Shown here: positions 1 to 7,235 of the stretch, one piece after another | Numbering within the stretch: the first letter of the stretch is position 1 | Layout of the letters: each line of letters starts with the position of its first letter | NCBI RefSeq assembly: GCF_048553275.1 | Contig: NZ_JBLZMW010000007.1 | Coordinates: 1-64,000, forward strand | Source: Pacificoceanicola sp048553275 | GTDB lineage: Bacteria > Pseudomonadota > Alphaproteobacteria > Rhodobacterales > Rhodobacteraceae | Direction of reading: 5' to 3' | DNA: 64,000 bases | The notes under the pieces: generated by a model | What the model saw: only the letters and a program-made list of their open reading frames with translations | The model's database searches: none | Told to the model about the DNA's origin: nothing | Translations under genes and position numbers: made by a program

Positions 1-51
1 TCCCGTTGTGCGCCTCAGCGCCGCCGGTGAAGGGGGTTCTAAGGTTAGACC

Positions 52-74
52 AACTGCTCCGCAAGCAGTTTTTT
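52..74 (+). terminator. Rho-independent terminator of an upstream gene
   Basis: The arms AACTGCT and AGCAGTT (7 bp) enclose a 5-base loop and are followed by a T run, so this reads as a terminator on the + strand. The gene it serves lies mostly left of the window. A reading frame with a stop at 28-30 ends just before it and may be that gene's tail, but too little is visible to name it. Bases 75-262 hold nothing I can identify. Confidence 0.6.
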
Positions 75-262
75 CAGGAAATGTCATTTTTCCTCGAAAA
101 ACTATGATTTCTCAATAAAAACAGAGGTATGCAGGCGCGATAGAGGGGAACCTCACCTTGAAAAGAGAGCCTTACCCAGCGTGAACCACGCCGGAACCGC
201 GATTCTCATGGTCACAAAGGCAATCGCCTGCGCCCTCCAAAGCTATTGTCGACGAATAGCCA

Positions 263-2608
263 TTACCGAGGCAGAATCTCTGGGCTCAGACACGCATCGT
301 CCGGGTAGAATCGCAAAACGAGTTCCGACTCGATGGATCCCCGCGCCCCACCATCGCCCAGTGTCATGATCAGCGCTTCCGGGTTCGGGAGCTTCTCCGC
401 GATATGGACGCGGCCAGCGGCCCGAACCTTCTTTTCAAGGATCCGCAATGCGGGGACGCTTTCGAGATCCACTGTCACGAAGTCGACTTCCCCGGGTGCG
501 CCGACTTCAACGAAACGGGACAGCCCTCTTTTCCCGCGCAGCGTTTCAATCCAGCGCAGTCGCACTGAGGTCTCCGCACCGTCCGGCCAAAGGTCCTCAG
601 CGGAGATGGCAACAACCTCCGGACACAGGACGATGCCGTCCAGCACTGTCACACGCGGCCAGTGATCGCGCGTCTCCCCGGAGGTCATCAACCTGCGCAG
701 GCTTTGATAGTGCACAGGCAGAGACAGCGGCGCAGCGGCGGAAAGCGTTTTCTGAAGCTGTTTCCAAGGCGCGGCGCTTGTCCGGGTCGCGTGGCAAATC
801 GGCCAGATCTTCTGCGATCCCACCCGGCAGGTCGTCCCCCCCGGACCGCGAGAGAAGCGTAGAGACGCCGGATCGACATACGTGCCATTCTCCGGGTCCT
901 GGGCGAAATAGGCGCGCGCATCGGGATGGCCCGTCCAAAGCGATGTATAGAGAGGGCGGCGTACGGCATTGTCGGCGCGCTCTGAATACGGCGGCGCTAC
1001 AACCTCGACAAAGACAAAGCCGGTGCGCCGTTCGATCCGCCGCAGGAATGCCCTGTAGCGCGCGTGCCGCGCTTCCATTTGGTGCCGCATCCCTGCGCTC
1101 TGTGACAACCCCTCTGCCATCCGCGAATCCAAAGTGGCCGCCGGCCAGATTCCCTTGATCAGCAGCAGCGGATCTTCAGGGTCGCCGCCAACCCGTACCA
1201 CCACATCCACCGGCCAGAAGAGCGGCAGCTCAGGCGCAGCCAGTCTACGGAGTTCGGCATCGGTGAGCGTGATCTGTCTTGCCCCCTCGGTCAGCGGCAA
1301 GGGCCACCGAGGCACGACGGGCGGCGGCGCGTCAGTCCCGCGTAACCCGGACCCGGAGTCCGCTGTGACACTGGGCGCGCCATTCTGTTTCAGATGCTCC
1401 TCGACCAGACTGCTTTTCAACGTATCGGCAAAACTCCACGACCGCGCCTCGCCCTGCCGGTCAATGGCGCGATACGGTGGCTCGAACAGGGCGAGGCTGC
1501 GCAAAATGGTTGGCAAGGCTCGCTCCAACCTGCGATAGAGCCGATCCGGAAGCGCGCCGCCCGTATCGCGGTAGACATCGGTCCAGGGATACGGTTCGGG
1601 CATATCCTCCGGTACGCTGCTCTGCCGATACGCCCCGGTGACATCGCAACAGGCCTCCAACACGCCGTTCCCCGCAAGATCCCGCAGGAGCCTGCGCGCC
1701 GCCGTCGGGTCGGGGACGCCGGACAGCAGATTAGAGACCGACACCGCGCCTTTGCGAAGCTTTGCCATGACTGCGGCGATATCTTCTGTCATGGCGAGAA
1801 TCGCAAAACTGGGGGTCCCCGCCTCATCGACGACGACCGACACACAGTCGCCCTCTTCAATCCAATGCAGCGGGTTCAAGGCAACGCGGTCCGCGCCCCG
1901 AGGCCAGCCGCTGTTGATCGCGGCCTGTGCCGCGCACTGCGCGCGACGGACGCTTTCGCTGCAGTGGATGTGAAACCCCGGCAGGATGGTCGGCGCAGGC
2001 ATGCCGTCCGCAACCGGGATGAGCGACACGTGGCTGAGCCAATCGCGCGGCGTCGCCTCCACGCTGGCGCGGGTGATCACCTGCCAGGCACGCTCCAGAT
2101 AGCGTTGTCGTTTCTTGGTCGGGCCACCGGATGGCGGCGCGCCGAGCCGCCGAAGCAGAAATTGCGCCATCGCATCATCCGTAGCAAGCGCCCCCGGCAG
2201 ATCAAGCATGCGTGCCTCTTCCTCAGCAACCCGCGCGGTGAAGGCCTCCCGCGCGCGCTTCAATCCAATCAACGCCCGCCGCTGCGCCATGATCCGACCC
2301 GCCAAATCGCGTGCCTCCGCGCGCCGCGCGATTGTGTCAGCCTCCTCAATCAGCGCGCGGCTCGGGCGGCGCGCCGCATGCAGAGCACGCCGAAGCGCGA
2401 GCAACCGGTTGCGCTGCCCATCCGAAAGCCACGGCAGCGGCACAAGTGTCTCGCCAATCTGCGCGGCCACGGCCTGCGCCTCTTCGGCCGCAATGGTTTC
2501 ACGCGTTTGCAAGGCCCGGCAGGCCGCGAACAGCGCCGGATTGCCGCCGCGCAGCCAAAGCCGCACGGGCAGCGCATTGGCGCGAACCAGCGCTGCATCG
2601 CGGCTCAT
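263..2608 (-). CDS. LanB-type lantibiotic dehydratase, glutamylation-domain protein
   Basis: A 781-residue protein matching the N-terminal (tRNA-Glu dependent glutamylation) part of class I lantibiotic dehydratases. The family glutamylates Ser/Thr of a precursor peptide so that glutamate can be eliminated to give Dha/Dhb. Visible hallmarks are an R-x-x-x-LP opening (residues 9-15) and the signature stretch around 178-196 containing ATPRDWLSHVSL, equivalent to the family's S-R-x-TPFGLF block. The Arg that normally precedes x-TP is Glu here. The block also sits about 100 residues further from the N terminus than in NisB, so the N-terminal region is extended. The elimination domain is absent and is supplied by the upstream gene, whose stop overlaps this start (ATGA), so the two are translationally coupled. 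It is the last gene of the RiPP operon. Family is confident; substrate is inferred to be the peptide at 4956-5204. Confidence 0.82.
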   Translation of the reverse strand: MSRDAALVRANALPVRLWLRGGNPALFAACRALQTRETIAAEEAQAVAAQIGETLVPLPWLSDGQRNRLLALRRALHAARRPSRALIEEADTIARRAEARDLAGRIMAQRRALIGLKRAREAFTARVAEEEARMLDLPGALATDDAMAQFLLRRLGAPPSGGPTKKRQRYLERAWQVITRASVEATPRDWLSHVSLIPVADGMPAPTILPGFHIHCSESVRRAQCAAQAAINSGWPRGADRVALNPLHWIEEGDCVSVVVDEAGTPSFAILAMTEDIAAVMAKLRKGAVSVSNLLSGVPDPTAARRLLRDLAGNGVLEACCDVTGAYRQSSVPEDMPEPYPWTDVYRDTGGALPDRLYRRLERALPTILRSLALFEPPYRAIDRQGEARSWSFADTLKSSLVEEHLKQNGAPSVTADSGSGLRGTDAPPPVVPRWPLPLTEGARQITLTDAELRRLAAPELPLFWPVDVVVRVGGDPEDPLLLIKGIWPAATLDSRMAEGLSQSAGMRHQMEARHARYRAFLRRIERRTGFVFVEVVAPPYSERADNAVRRPLYTSLWTGHPDARAYFAQDPENGTYVDPASLRFSRGPGGTTCRVGSQKIWPICHATRTSAAPWKQLQKTLSAAAPLSLPVHYQSLRRLMTSGETRDHWPRVTVLDGIVLCPEVVAISAEDLWPDGAETSVRLRWIETLRGKRGLSRFVEVGAPGEVDFVTVDLESVPALRILEKKVRAAGRVHIAEKLPNPEALIMTLGDGGARGSIESELVLRFYPDDACLSPEILPR

Positions 2609-3570
2609 GCCGCCGACCCCCGCCGATCCGAACGGCGATGGGCCAACGTCTCAGCGATCAGACCCTGCTCAACCGGGGACAGCCCGGCCCGATTCCAGTG
2701 ATAGATCGTAAAGAGTGCCGCCGCCTGCCGTGCCCCGATCCGACACTCGGGCCGGCGAAAATACCCGTGGCGCCACCGTGCTGCCGCCGCCATCATTGCG
2801 CTGGCCTCATTTCGGACGAGCGTGTCAGCGTCCCCCGCTTCCGACCACCAACGCAGCACAGGCGCGGTCAATGCCGCTTGCTCCTCTCGCGTGGTGAAAC
2901 TCTGCGGAGGCAGGCGTCGCCCGGCACCGTCGACCACCTGGCTCCAGACGCCCAGATCCTCCCAACCGACGATCTCCAGCCCGTCAAGCACCGCGCGCAG
3001 CAGGGCAAATGACGCGCGCCACGTCTCCGTTTGTCCGCGCCCGCCCTCCGTGCCAAACCAGTTCAGCCAGGCAAGCGTGTCGAGCGTAAAAAGCGCATGG
3101 ACATGAGTCATCGACTGCGGGCCGCCGAAAAGCTGGCATTCCGGTTCGTAAAGACCAAAGCCATAATCCGTGATAAGTCCAGCCCCGCGCCATGCGCCCG
3201 CTTGGTCATGAAGACGCGCGCGCAGTGCGTTCGGCGCCCGGCTCGCCTCGAACCGAAGCCGAAGGCCCGGAGGCTTGCGCATGAAGAAGTGGTTGGTGAT
3301 CTGATCGTCCGCCAACAGGTCGATCGCCAGGTCCCGGATCGCACCGAACAGCGCAGGCAGGTCCGTCACCTGTGCGTAACCGACCTCCATCTGCACCCAG
3401 TTTCCGCGCTCTTGTCTTTGTTTGAGCGCAAGCGCGCCACCTTTGATGAAACACTCCAGCGCGCCGGCATCGCCGGTTGCTGCCTCCGCGTCGAGACCTT
3501 TGGCCCTCAGCATCGCGGCCCAGCGAGCCTGCAGCCTCCGCAGCCGTTCGGCGTCTTCAGACATGGCCAT
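2605..3570 (-). CDS. SpaB_C / thiopeptide-type dehydratase elimination-domain protein
   Basis: A 321-residue protein matching the SpaB C-terminal domain, which in full-length LanB removes glutamate from glutamylated Ser/Thr. Family signatures are FFMRKPPGLRLRF (residues 95-107) and YEPECQLFGG (141-150), in the usual order. The N-terminal 40 residues are not part of the core domain. Encoding this domain separately from the glutamylation domain is the split-LanB arrangement known from thiopeptide and some proteobacterial RiPP loci. The start follows a purine-rich AGGGGGAC. Gap to the upstream LanC stop is about 22 bases, and the downstream LanB start overlaps this stop. It is expected to act in the cytoplasm in complex with the neighbouring protein. 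Confidence 0.82.
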   Translation of the reverse strand: MAMSEDAERLRRLQARWAAMLRAKGLDAEAATGDAGALECFIKGGALALKQRQERGNWVQMEVGYAQVTDLPALFGAIRDLAIDLLADDQITNHFFMRKPPGLRLRFEASRAPNALRARLHDQAGAWRGAGLITDYGFGLYEPECQLFGGPQSMTHVHALFTLDTLAWLNWFGTEGGRGQTETWRASFALLRAVLDGLEIVGWEDLGVWSQVVDGAGRRLPPQSFTTREEQAALTAPVLRWWSEAGDADTLVRNEASAMMAAAARWRHGYFRRPECRIGARQAAALFTIYHWNRAGLSPVEQGLIAETLAHRRSDRRGSAA

Positions 3571-3592
3571 GATTTGTCCCCCTGCTCTGCGA

Positions 3593-4840
3593 TCAGCGTA
3601 ATGTCAGATGATGCAGCCAGCCCCGGTCCGCACCGGCCGCGGTCAGCAAAATGGCGGCGATACCCCCGGCCCCACTCAGAAGCGACATGTTGCCCGTGGC
3701 GAGTTCCAGAACCGCCTCGCGCCGCGCCAGAACATACTCCACAAGGGCATCGCGGAGCGCAGCCGCCCCGTTGAGACCGGCATGGCGCGCAAAGGCATCC
3801 GCCGTGATCAATGTGCCCGCTGCGCCGTGGCAGAGGCTCAGCGCGTCATCCGCGCCCGCGTCGTCTATATAAAGGTCCGCGTCGAACCGGGCGCAGAAGC
3901 TTTGCATGGCACGAACCGCGCGGTCCTGCTGCCGCGTATCGCCAAGCACTGTCGCCCCGTCGAACAGCACCCAGGCATTGCCCGGCGCACCATAGCACCA
4001 CGCCTGCCGGGCATTGAAACCTGTCGGTTGCGGACCGCCGTCGCTGCCGACCGGCGGCCAGGTCATCAACCCCAACGCATCGGTGATCATCTCCTGCTCA
4101 AGCCAGTCACAAAGGCGCCTTAGCGCCGCTTGTCGCCCTGGATCAGGCGAAAACACGCGCATCGCCCGTATCAACGCCGCGCACACCCCGGCCAGACCAT
4201 GGCCCAGACCGGCGTTGATCCGGCCGATGTTGAAAGCGCTGCGCGGGTCGATGTCGTCACCCGCCCGGAAGGCTTCAAAGCCCGGCGTGACACAGAGCGC
4301 CGCCAGATGGTCGAGCGCCGGGCGCACCATATGCTCCGCCGTATCCTCGCTGCTCCCCGCGATAATGACGCCGGATGGCCCCATAAAATAATCATAATCC
4401 CGCCAGCTCACGTCGGAACTGCGCCATGTCATTGCTGCCAGCGCCTCCGGCGTTCTGGCACACACATCGCGGTAAAGGCCGTCGATCGACGGGATCACCC
4501 GCCGGGCCGCCCGAAGCGCCGCGAGAAATCCGGAAAGACCGCCAAACGGGCCAATGCCCGCAAAATCCTGCGGACAGGACTCCAGCCATGTCAGCAGGGC
4601 AGCCTCCACAAGCCCGCGCTTGTCCGGCGCCATATCATGAAGCGCCACCGCAGCCAGAACAGGCCCGGCATCGTGTCCACACCGATCCGCACCTCCGCCA
4701 GCGCAATAAATATCGAGAACGTCCACCGCGAGACGGATGCTTTCCGCCCGCCTTTGATCTGCGCTGAGGGCGTGGGACAGACCTGCCTCCATGGCCGTCC
4801 ATCGCGGCTCAGTCGGATTTGATACGGGGTGTAGGGTCAT
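3593..4840 (-). CDS. LanC-like lanthionine cyclase
   Basis: A 415-residue lanthionine synthetase C-like protein. It should catalyse addition of Cys thiols to dehydrated Ser/Thr in the precursor to form thioether rings. The LanC zinc ligands are visible: Cys282 in WCYGAPG, and Cys337/His338 in CHGAAG. The conserved G-x-GHGLAG block is at about 211-217 with the catalytic-type His214. Length matches stand-alone class I LanC (about 400 residues). The reading frame extends upstream to 5038, but that extension overlaps the precursor gene and is low-complexity, so I start at the ATG at 4840. Its Shine-Dalgarno is weak (ACAGG), fitting low expression relative to the precursor. It lies between the precursor, with an attenuating hairpin between them, and the split LanB. 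Confidence 0.85.
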   Translation of the reverse strand: MTLHPVSNPTEPRWTAMEAGLSHALSADQRRAESIRLAVDVLDIYCAGGGADRCGHDAGPVLAAVALHDMAPDKRGLVEAALLTWLESCPQDFAGIGPFGGLSGFLAALRAARRVIPSIDGLYRDVCARTPEALAAMTWRSSDVSWRDYDYFMGPSGVIIAGSSEDTAEHMVRPALDHLAALCVTPGFEAFRAGDDIDPRSAFNIGRINAGLGHGLAGVCAALIRAMRVFSPDPGRQAALRRLCDWLEQEMITDALGLMTWPPVGSDGGPQPTGFNARQAWCYGAPGNAWVLFDGATVLGDTRQQDRAVRAMQSFCARFDADLYIDDAGADDALSLCHGAAGTLITADAFARHAGLNGAAALRDALVEYVLARREAVLELATGNMSLLSGAGGIAAILLTAAGADRGWLHHLTLR

Positions 4841-4880
4841 GAGAATGCCTGTGTGCTGAAAACTACGAACCGGATCCTGG

Positions 4881-4920
4881 CCAAAAATGCGGCCGCCGGG
4901 ACATTTGGGCGCCCGGCCAA
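4881..4920 (-). terminator. Attenuator-like hairpin between RiPP precursor and lanC
   Basis: On the minus strand GCCGGG and CCCGGC pair across a 10-11 base loop, flanked by further GGCC complementarity, and are followed by ATTTTTGG. This is a terminator-like structure placed just after the precursor and before lanC. A second stem sits directly after the precursor stop (CTGAGGTC/GGTCTCAG with two G-U pairs, about 4937-4957). Partial termination here would make far more precursor transcript than enzyme transcript, as is usual in RiPP operons. Confidence 0.5.
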
Positions 4921-4955
4921 CGGATCGACCGGACACCACCTGAGACCTGACGACC

Positions 4956-5204
4956 TCAGCCTTTCTGGCGCGCGACAGCCAGCAGCTTGACGATCTCGCG
5001 GCCGGTGAGCGGGCGGTCTTCGCCCGGCAACAGCACATTCATCAGCTCATTGGCGACGCAGTTGGTGCACGTGTTCGTGTCGCAGTTCGTGCAGCCGTTG
5101 GTATCCCCATCCGCGGCCAGCCCAATGCCAAGGCGGCCGGTCCGCAGGACGCGGCTTTCAAGCGCACTGAGCCGCGCATCTAGTTCTTTGGTAAAATCAG
5201 CCAT
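4956..5204 (-). CDS. Lanthipeptide-type RiPP precursor with tandem Cys/Thr repeat
   Basis: An 82-residue peptide that is the obvious substrate of the LanBC enzymes downstream. Residues 1-33 are charged and helix-prone (FTKELDARLSALESRVL), resembling a class I leader, though without a canonical FNLD box. Residues 34-49 are two 8-residue units, DTNGCTNC and DTNTCTNC, holding all four Cys and five of the seven Thr. Residues 50-82 form a Cys-free, amphipathic C-terminal segment with no Cys partners, unusual because lanthipeptide cores normally end the precursor. The ATG at 5204 has a strong GAGGAG at ideal spacing. A longer frame up to 5315 runs through that site and is rejected. First gene of the operon. 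Being a precursor is strongly supported by context; ring pattern and cleavage sites are unknown. Alternatively the tail could be a follower or the peptide might not be cleaved. Confidence 0.8.
   Translation of the reverse strand: MADFTKELDARLSALESRVLRTGRLGIGLAADGDTNGCTNCDTNTCTNCVANELMNVLLPGEDRPLTGREIVKLLAVARQKG
5058..5105 (-). repeat. Tandem 24-bp coding repeat in the RiPP core
   Basis: Two consecutive 24-base units encode Asp-Thr-Asn-x-Cys-Thr-Asn-Cys. The only residue difference is Gly37 versus Thr45. Codons differ at silent positions (acg/acc), so the repeat is maintained at protein level rather than being a fresh duplication. Confidence 0.85.
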
Positions 5205-5540
5205 TTTTGTTCTCCTCAAATGAAAATGTGTTGGACTGAAATGGTCTGCCAACAGGCAGAGACTACCTGCACTCCTCCTTTGGTTGAACTCCGGAATCCA
5301 CGCATTGACATCCAAAAATACGTCATATTCCCTTAAAAATATGATTCTTTTGAGATTTTAGAGGCCCCTCTTCACGCCATGACCTCGTAACGAATCCATA
5401 CCTTTCCGACCGATTGAAACCCGTATAAATTGCAAATATAGATCGCGACTCCAGCCCCTTGCACCGTGCAACGGATTTCAACAAACTCGGCGGCATGCGG
5501 CTCGCGATCTGCCGATATCCGCCGCTGCCGCCAGAAACCC
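5205..5540. promoter_or_regulatory. Divergent intergenic region, RiPP operon / esterase gene
   Basis: About 336 bases lie between the precursor and the esterase gene. The part next to the precursor is markedly AT-rich compared with surrounding genes. It contains an inverted repeat TCTGCC-AACA-GGCAGA (5245-5260) and a TTGACA (5305-5310) on the + strand without a convincing -10 at 16-18 bases. An AAAGGAGG on the minus strand near 5275-5283 has no usable start behind it. Promoters for both directions are expected here, but I cannot place them securely. Confidence 0.4.
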
Positions 5541-6677
5541 ATGACCCGCGACTCCATCCAATCCATGCAAGCAGAGGCGCACCCGCTGCCCACAGGCGCA
5601 GGTGGACCGGACGTGACGTTCTTGCTTCCCCTTCTGGACGGGGCTTCAGTCATCGGGATTGGGGAGCCGACGCATGGAGATGCAACTTCGCTGCAGTTGA
5701 AGCAGGCGCTGATTGCCGCGCTGGCAAACAAGGCACCGACGCCTGTCGTTGCCTGGGAACGGGGGCCGGGGCATGTCACCGAGACGCTGAACCGCCTCCA
5801 CGCCAACGTGGCACCACCAGAAGAACAGATGCGGTTTCTCTACCCTTGGGTCAGCGGCGAGGCACACGCGCTGTTTGAATGGCTCGCGCGCACCGACACG
5901 CCCGAGGTGCACGGGATCGACATGGACGGCCCGGTGCCGCATACGCTCTTCGATACGCTGGCCGTGCCGGACCCGGATCATGCGCGTGCGCTGATGGCGC
6001 GATCACGCGGGCCCGAGCCGGAACACGCCGCACTGCGCGCGCTTGAAAGCTGGGCCCTCGCGCAAGCGCGCAACACAAATCTCGCGCCGCGGCAGCAGAT
6101 CCTTGTCTCCTCCACGGCACAATGGGCACGCTTTCGCCTCGCCACGCTCAGCGACGATCCAGACGCCGGGCGAACTGCGCAGGCACTGCGCGATGGCTGC
6201 ATGGCCGACAATGTGCTGGACCTCGCAGATCACAGCACGCCGGTGATCTTTTCTGCTCACAACGGGCATGTGTCCCGAAAATCCAACATGGCCGGGGGCC
6301 GTCTGTTGGAACGTCTGGGCGAGTCATACCGCGCGGTTGGTATGGCGTTTGGCACTGGGAGTTTCTGCGCCGGGACGGCCAAGGGTGACAGTTTCGATCC
6401 GAAACTGGTGGTTTTCGATGCAGACCGGCCCCCGCCCGGCAGTTTCGAACAGATCCTGGCGCAGTATGCGCTGCACACGTTCTGCCTCGACCTGCGGCCA
6501 TTGCGCGGCACAGGACATCCTTTGGCACGCCCCTGCTTGATGCGAGAAGTCTCGCTCGCCGGCGGGCGCCCGCAATTTTCGATCACCGCAACACCTGCCG
6601 ACCTTTATGATATCGTGATCTGGATGGAGGCCATCACGCCGGTCACTGTGCGTCGCGGCCCCGACAGCTTCTGGTAA
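5541..6677 (+). CDS. Erythromycin esterase family hydrolase
   Basis: A 378-residue protein of the erythromycin esterase (EreA/EreC) superfamily. Catalytic-type motifs are GEPTHG (His45), AWERGPG (Glu73) and SAHNGHVSR (His240, Asn241, His243), in the family order, with no signal peptide. Known members hydrolyse macrolide lactones, but many homologues have other hydrolytic or transfer roles. It is transcribed divergently from the RiPP precursor, so a role in maturation, leader removal or self-protection is an attractive inference rather than a demonstrated one. The frame is open from 5466. I chose the ATG at 5541, though no Shine-Dalgarno is convincing for it or for the alternative ATG at 5565. 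It ends 9 bases from the convergent gentisate operon. Confidence 0.78.
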   Translation: MTRDSIQSMQAEAHPLPTGAGGPDVTFLLPLLDGASVIGIGEPTHGDATSLQLKQALIAALANKAPTPVVAWERGPGHVTETLNRLHANVAPPEEQMRFLYPWVSGEAHALFEWLARTDTPEVHGIDMDGPVPHTLFDTLAVPDPDHARALMARSRGPEPEHAALRALESWALAQARNTNLAPRQQILVSSTAQWARFRLATLSDDPDAGRTAQALRDGCMADNVLDLADHSTPVIFSAHNGHVSRKSNMAGGRLLERLGESYRAVGMAFGTGSFCAGTAKGDSFDPKLVVFDADRPPPGSFEQILAQYALHTFCLDLRPLRGTGHPLARPCLMREVSLAGGRPQFSITATPADLYDIVIWMEAITPVTVRRGPDSFW

Positions 6678-6686
6678 GACCTGTGA

Positions 6687-7235
6687 TCAGCCCCGCAGCG
6701 GTTCCGGAATATCGGACACCCGGCCACCGTTGTTCAGATCGACAGCCGCCCACCAGATCGCCCGCGCCCGAATCCGCGCGCCCGCCCGCGCAGAAACGCT
6801 CTCCCCGGACCGCAGCACCACAGTTCGATCCCCCCCGGACACGGGCAAATCGCGCCACTCCACGTCAAGATGTTTGGCCGAATGGTGAAACAGATGACGC
6901 AGCGCGCGGTCGGGCAGGCTGACTGCCGAGGCAAGATCCGGCCGCCACGCAGCCTCTTCACCGACGAGCGGGCCGCGCAGTGCCTGAAGCGCCAGGGCCA
7001 TCTCCCGCGCCTGATGACTGATATCGGCAATGAGATGGCGGCGTGTCCAACCGTCCCGCAGTGCCGGCGCCGCCAAAGCCGCATCGCTCAGCGCGTTGAG
7101 CTTGCGCGCGAAATAGGCCGTGCCGCGCCGTGCCAGCAAAAGGTCCCCGTGCGGGGCCGTCTCTGCGTCATAGCGTGCGCCCCCGCCCTGCCGCGCGCGA
7201 AAAGCCTCCCGCGCCGCATCGAACCCGATGCTCAT
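6687..7235 (-). CDS. Maleylpyruvate isomerase, DinB/MDMPI-like
   Basis: A 182-residue protein resembling the DinB-fold, mycothiol-type maleylpyruvate isomerase family (cis-trans isomerisation of maleylpyruvate to fumarylpyruvate). Metal-ligand-type histidines are seen in RRHLIADISHQ and in LRHLFHHSAKHLDVEW. It is the last gene of the gentisate operon, and its start overlaps the dioxygenase stop (ATGA at 7232-7235). A longer frame to 7343 is rejected because it lies inside the dioxygenase gene. Proteobacteria normally lack mycothiol, and a glutathione-type isomerase is present two genes upstream, so the thiol cofactor and actual division of labour are open. The name comes from the family and the operon. 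Confidence 0.72.
   Translation of the reverse strand: MSIGFDAAREAFRARQGGGARYDAETAPHGDLLLARRGTAYFARKLNALSDAALAAPALRDGWTRRHLIADISHQAREMALALQALRGPLVGEEAAWRPDLASAVSLPDRALRHLFHHSAKHLDVEWRDLPVSGGDRTVVLRSGESVSARAGARIRARAIWWAAVDLNNGGRVSDIPEPLRG

Noticed and set aside
263..3570. Reading the LanB genes as a PEARL (peptide aminoacyl-tRNA ligase) system
   Set aside because: PEARL loci have a short LanB without an elimination domain or LanC. Here a SpaB_C elimination protein and a LanC with all zinc ligands are present, and the precursor has Thr/Cys pairs.
4841..5038. N-terminal extension of LanC
   Set aside because: It overlaps the precursor gene in another frame and the attenuator hairpin, and adds an Arg/Ser/Cys-rich sequence not seen in LanC proteins.
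5058..5105. The tandem 24-bp units as a CRISPR or satellite array
   Set aside because: There are only two adjacent units without spacers, in frame within a short coding gene.
5205..5315. A 37-residue N-terminal extension of the RiPP precursor
   Set aside because: The internal ATG at 5204 has a strong GAGGAG at correct spacing, while the extension lacks a ribosome site and its codons run through what looks like promoter DNA.
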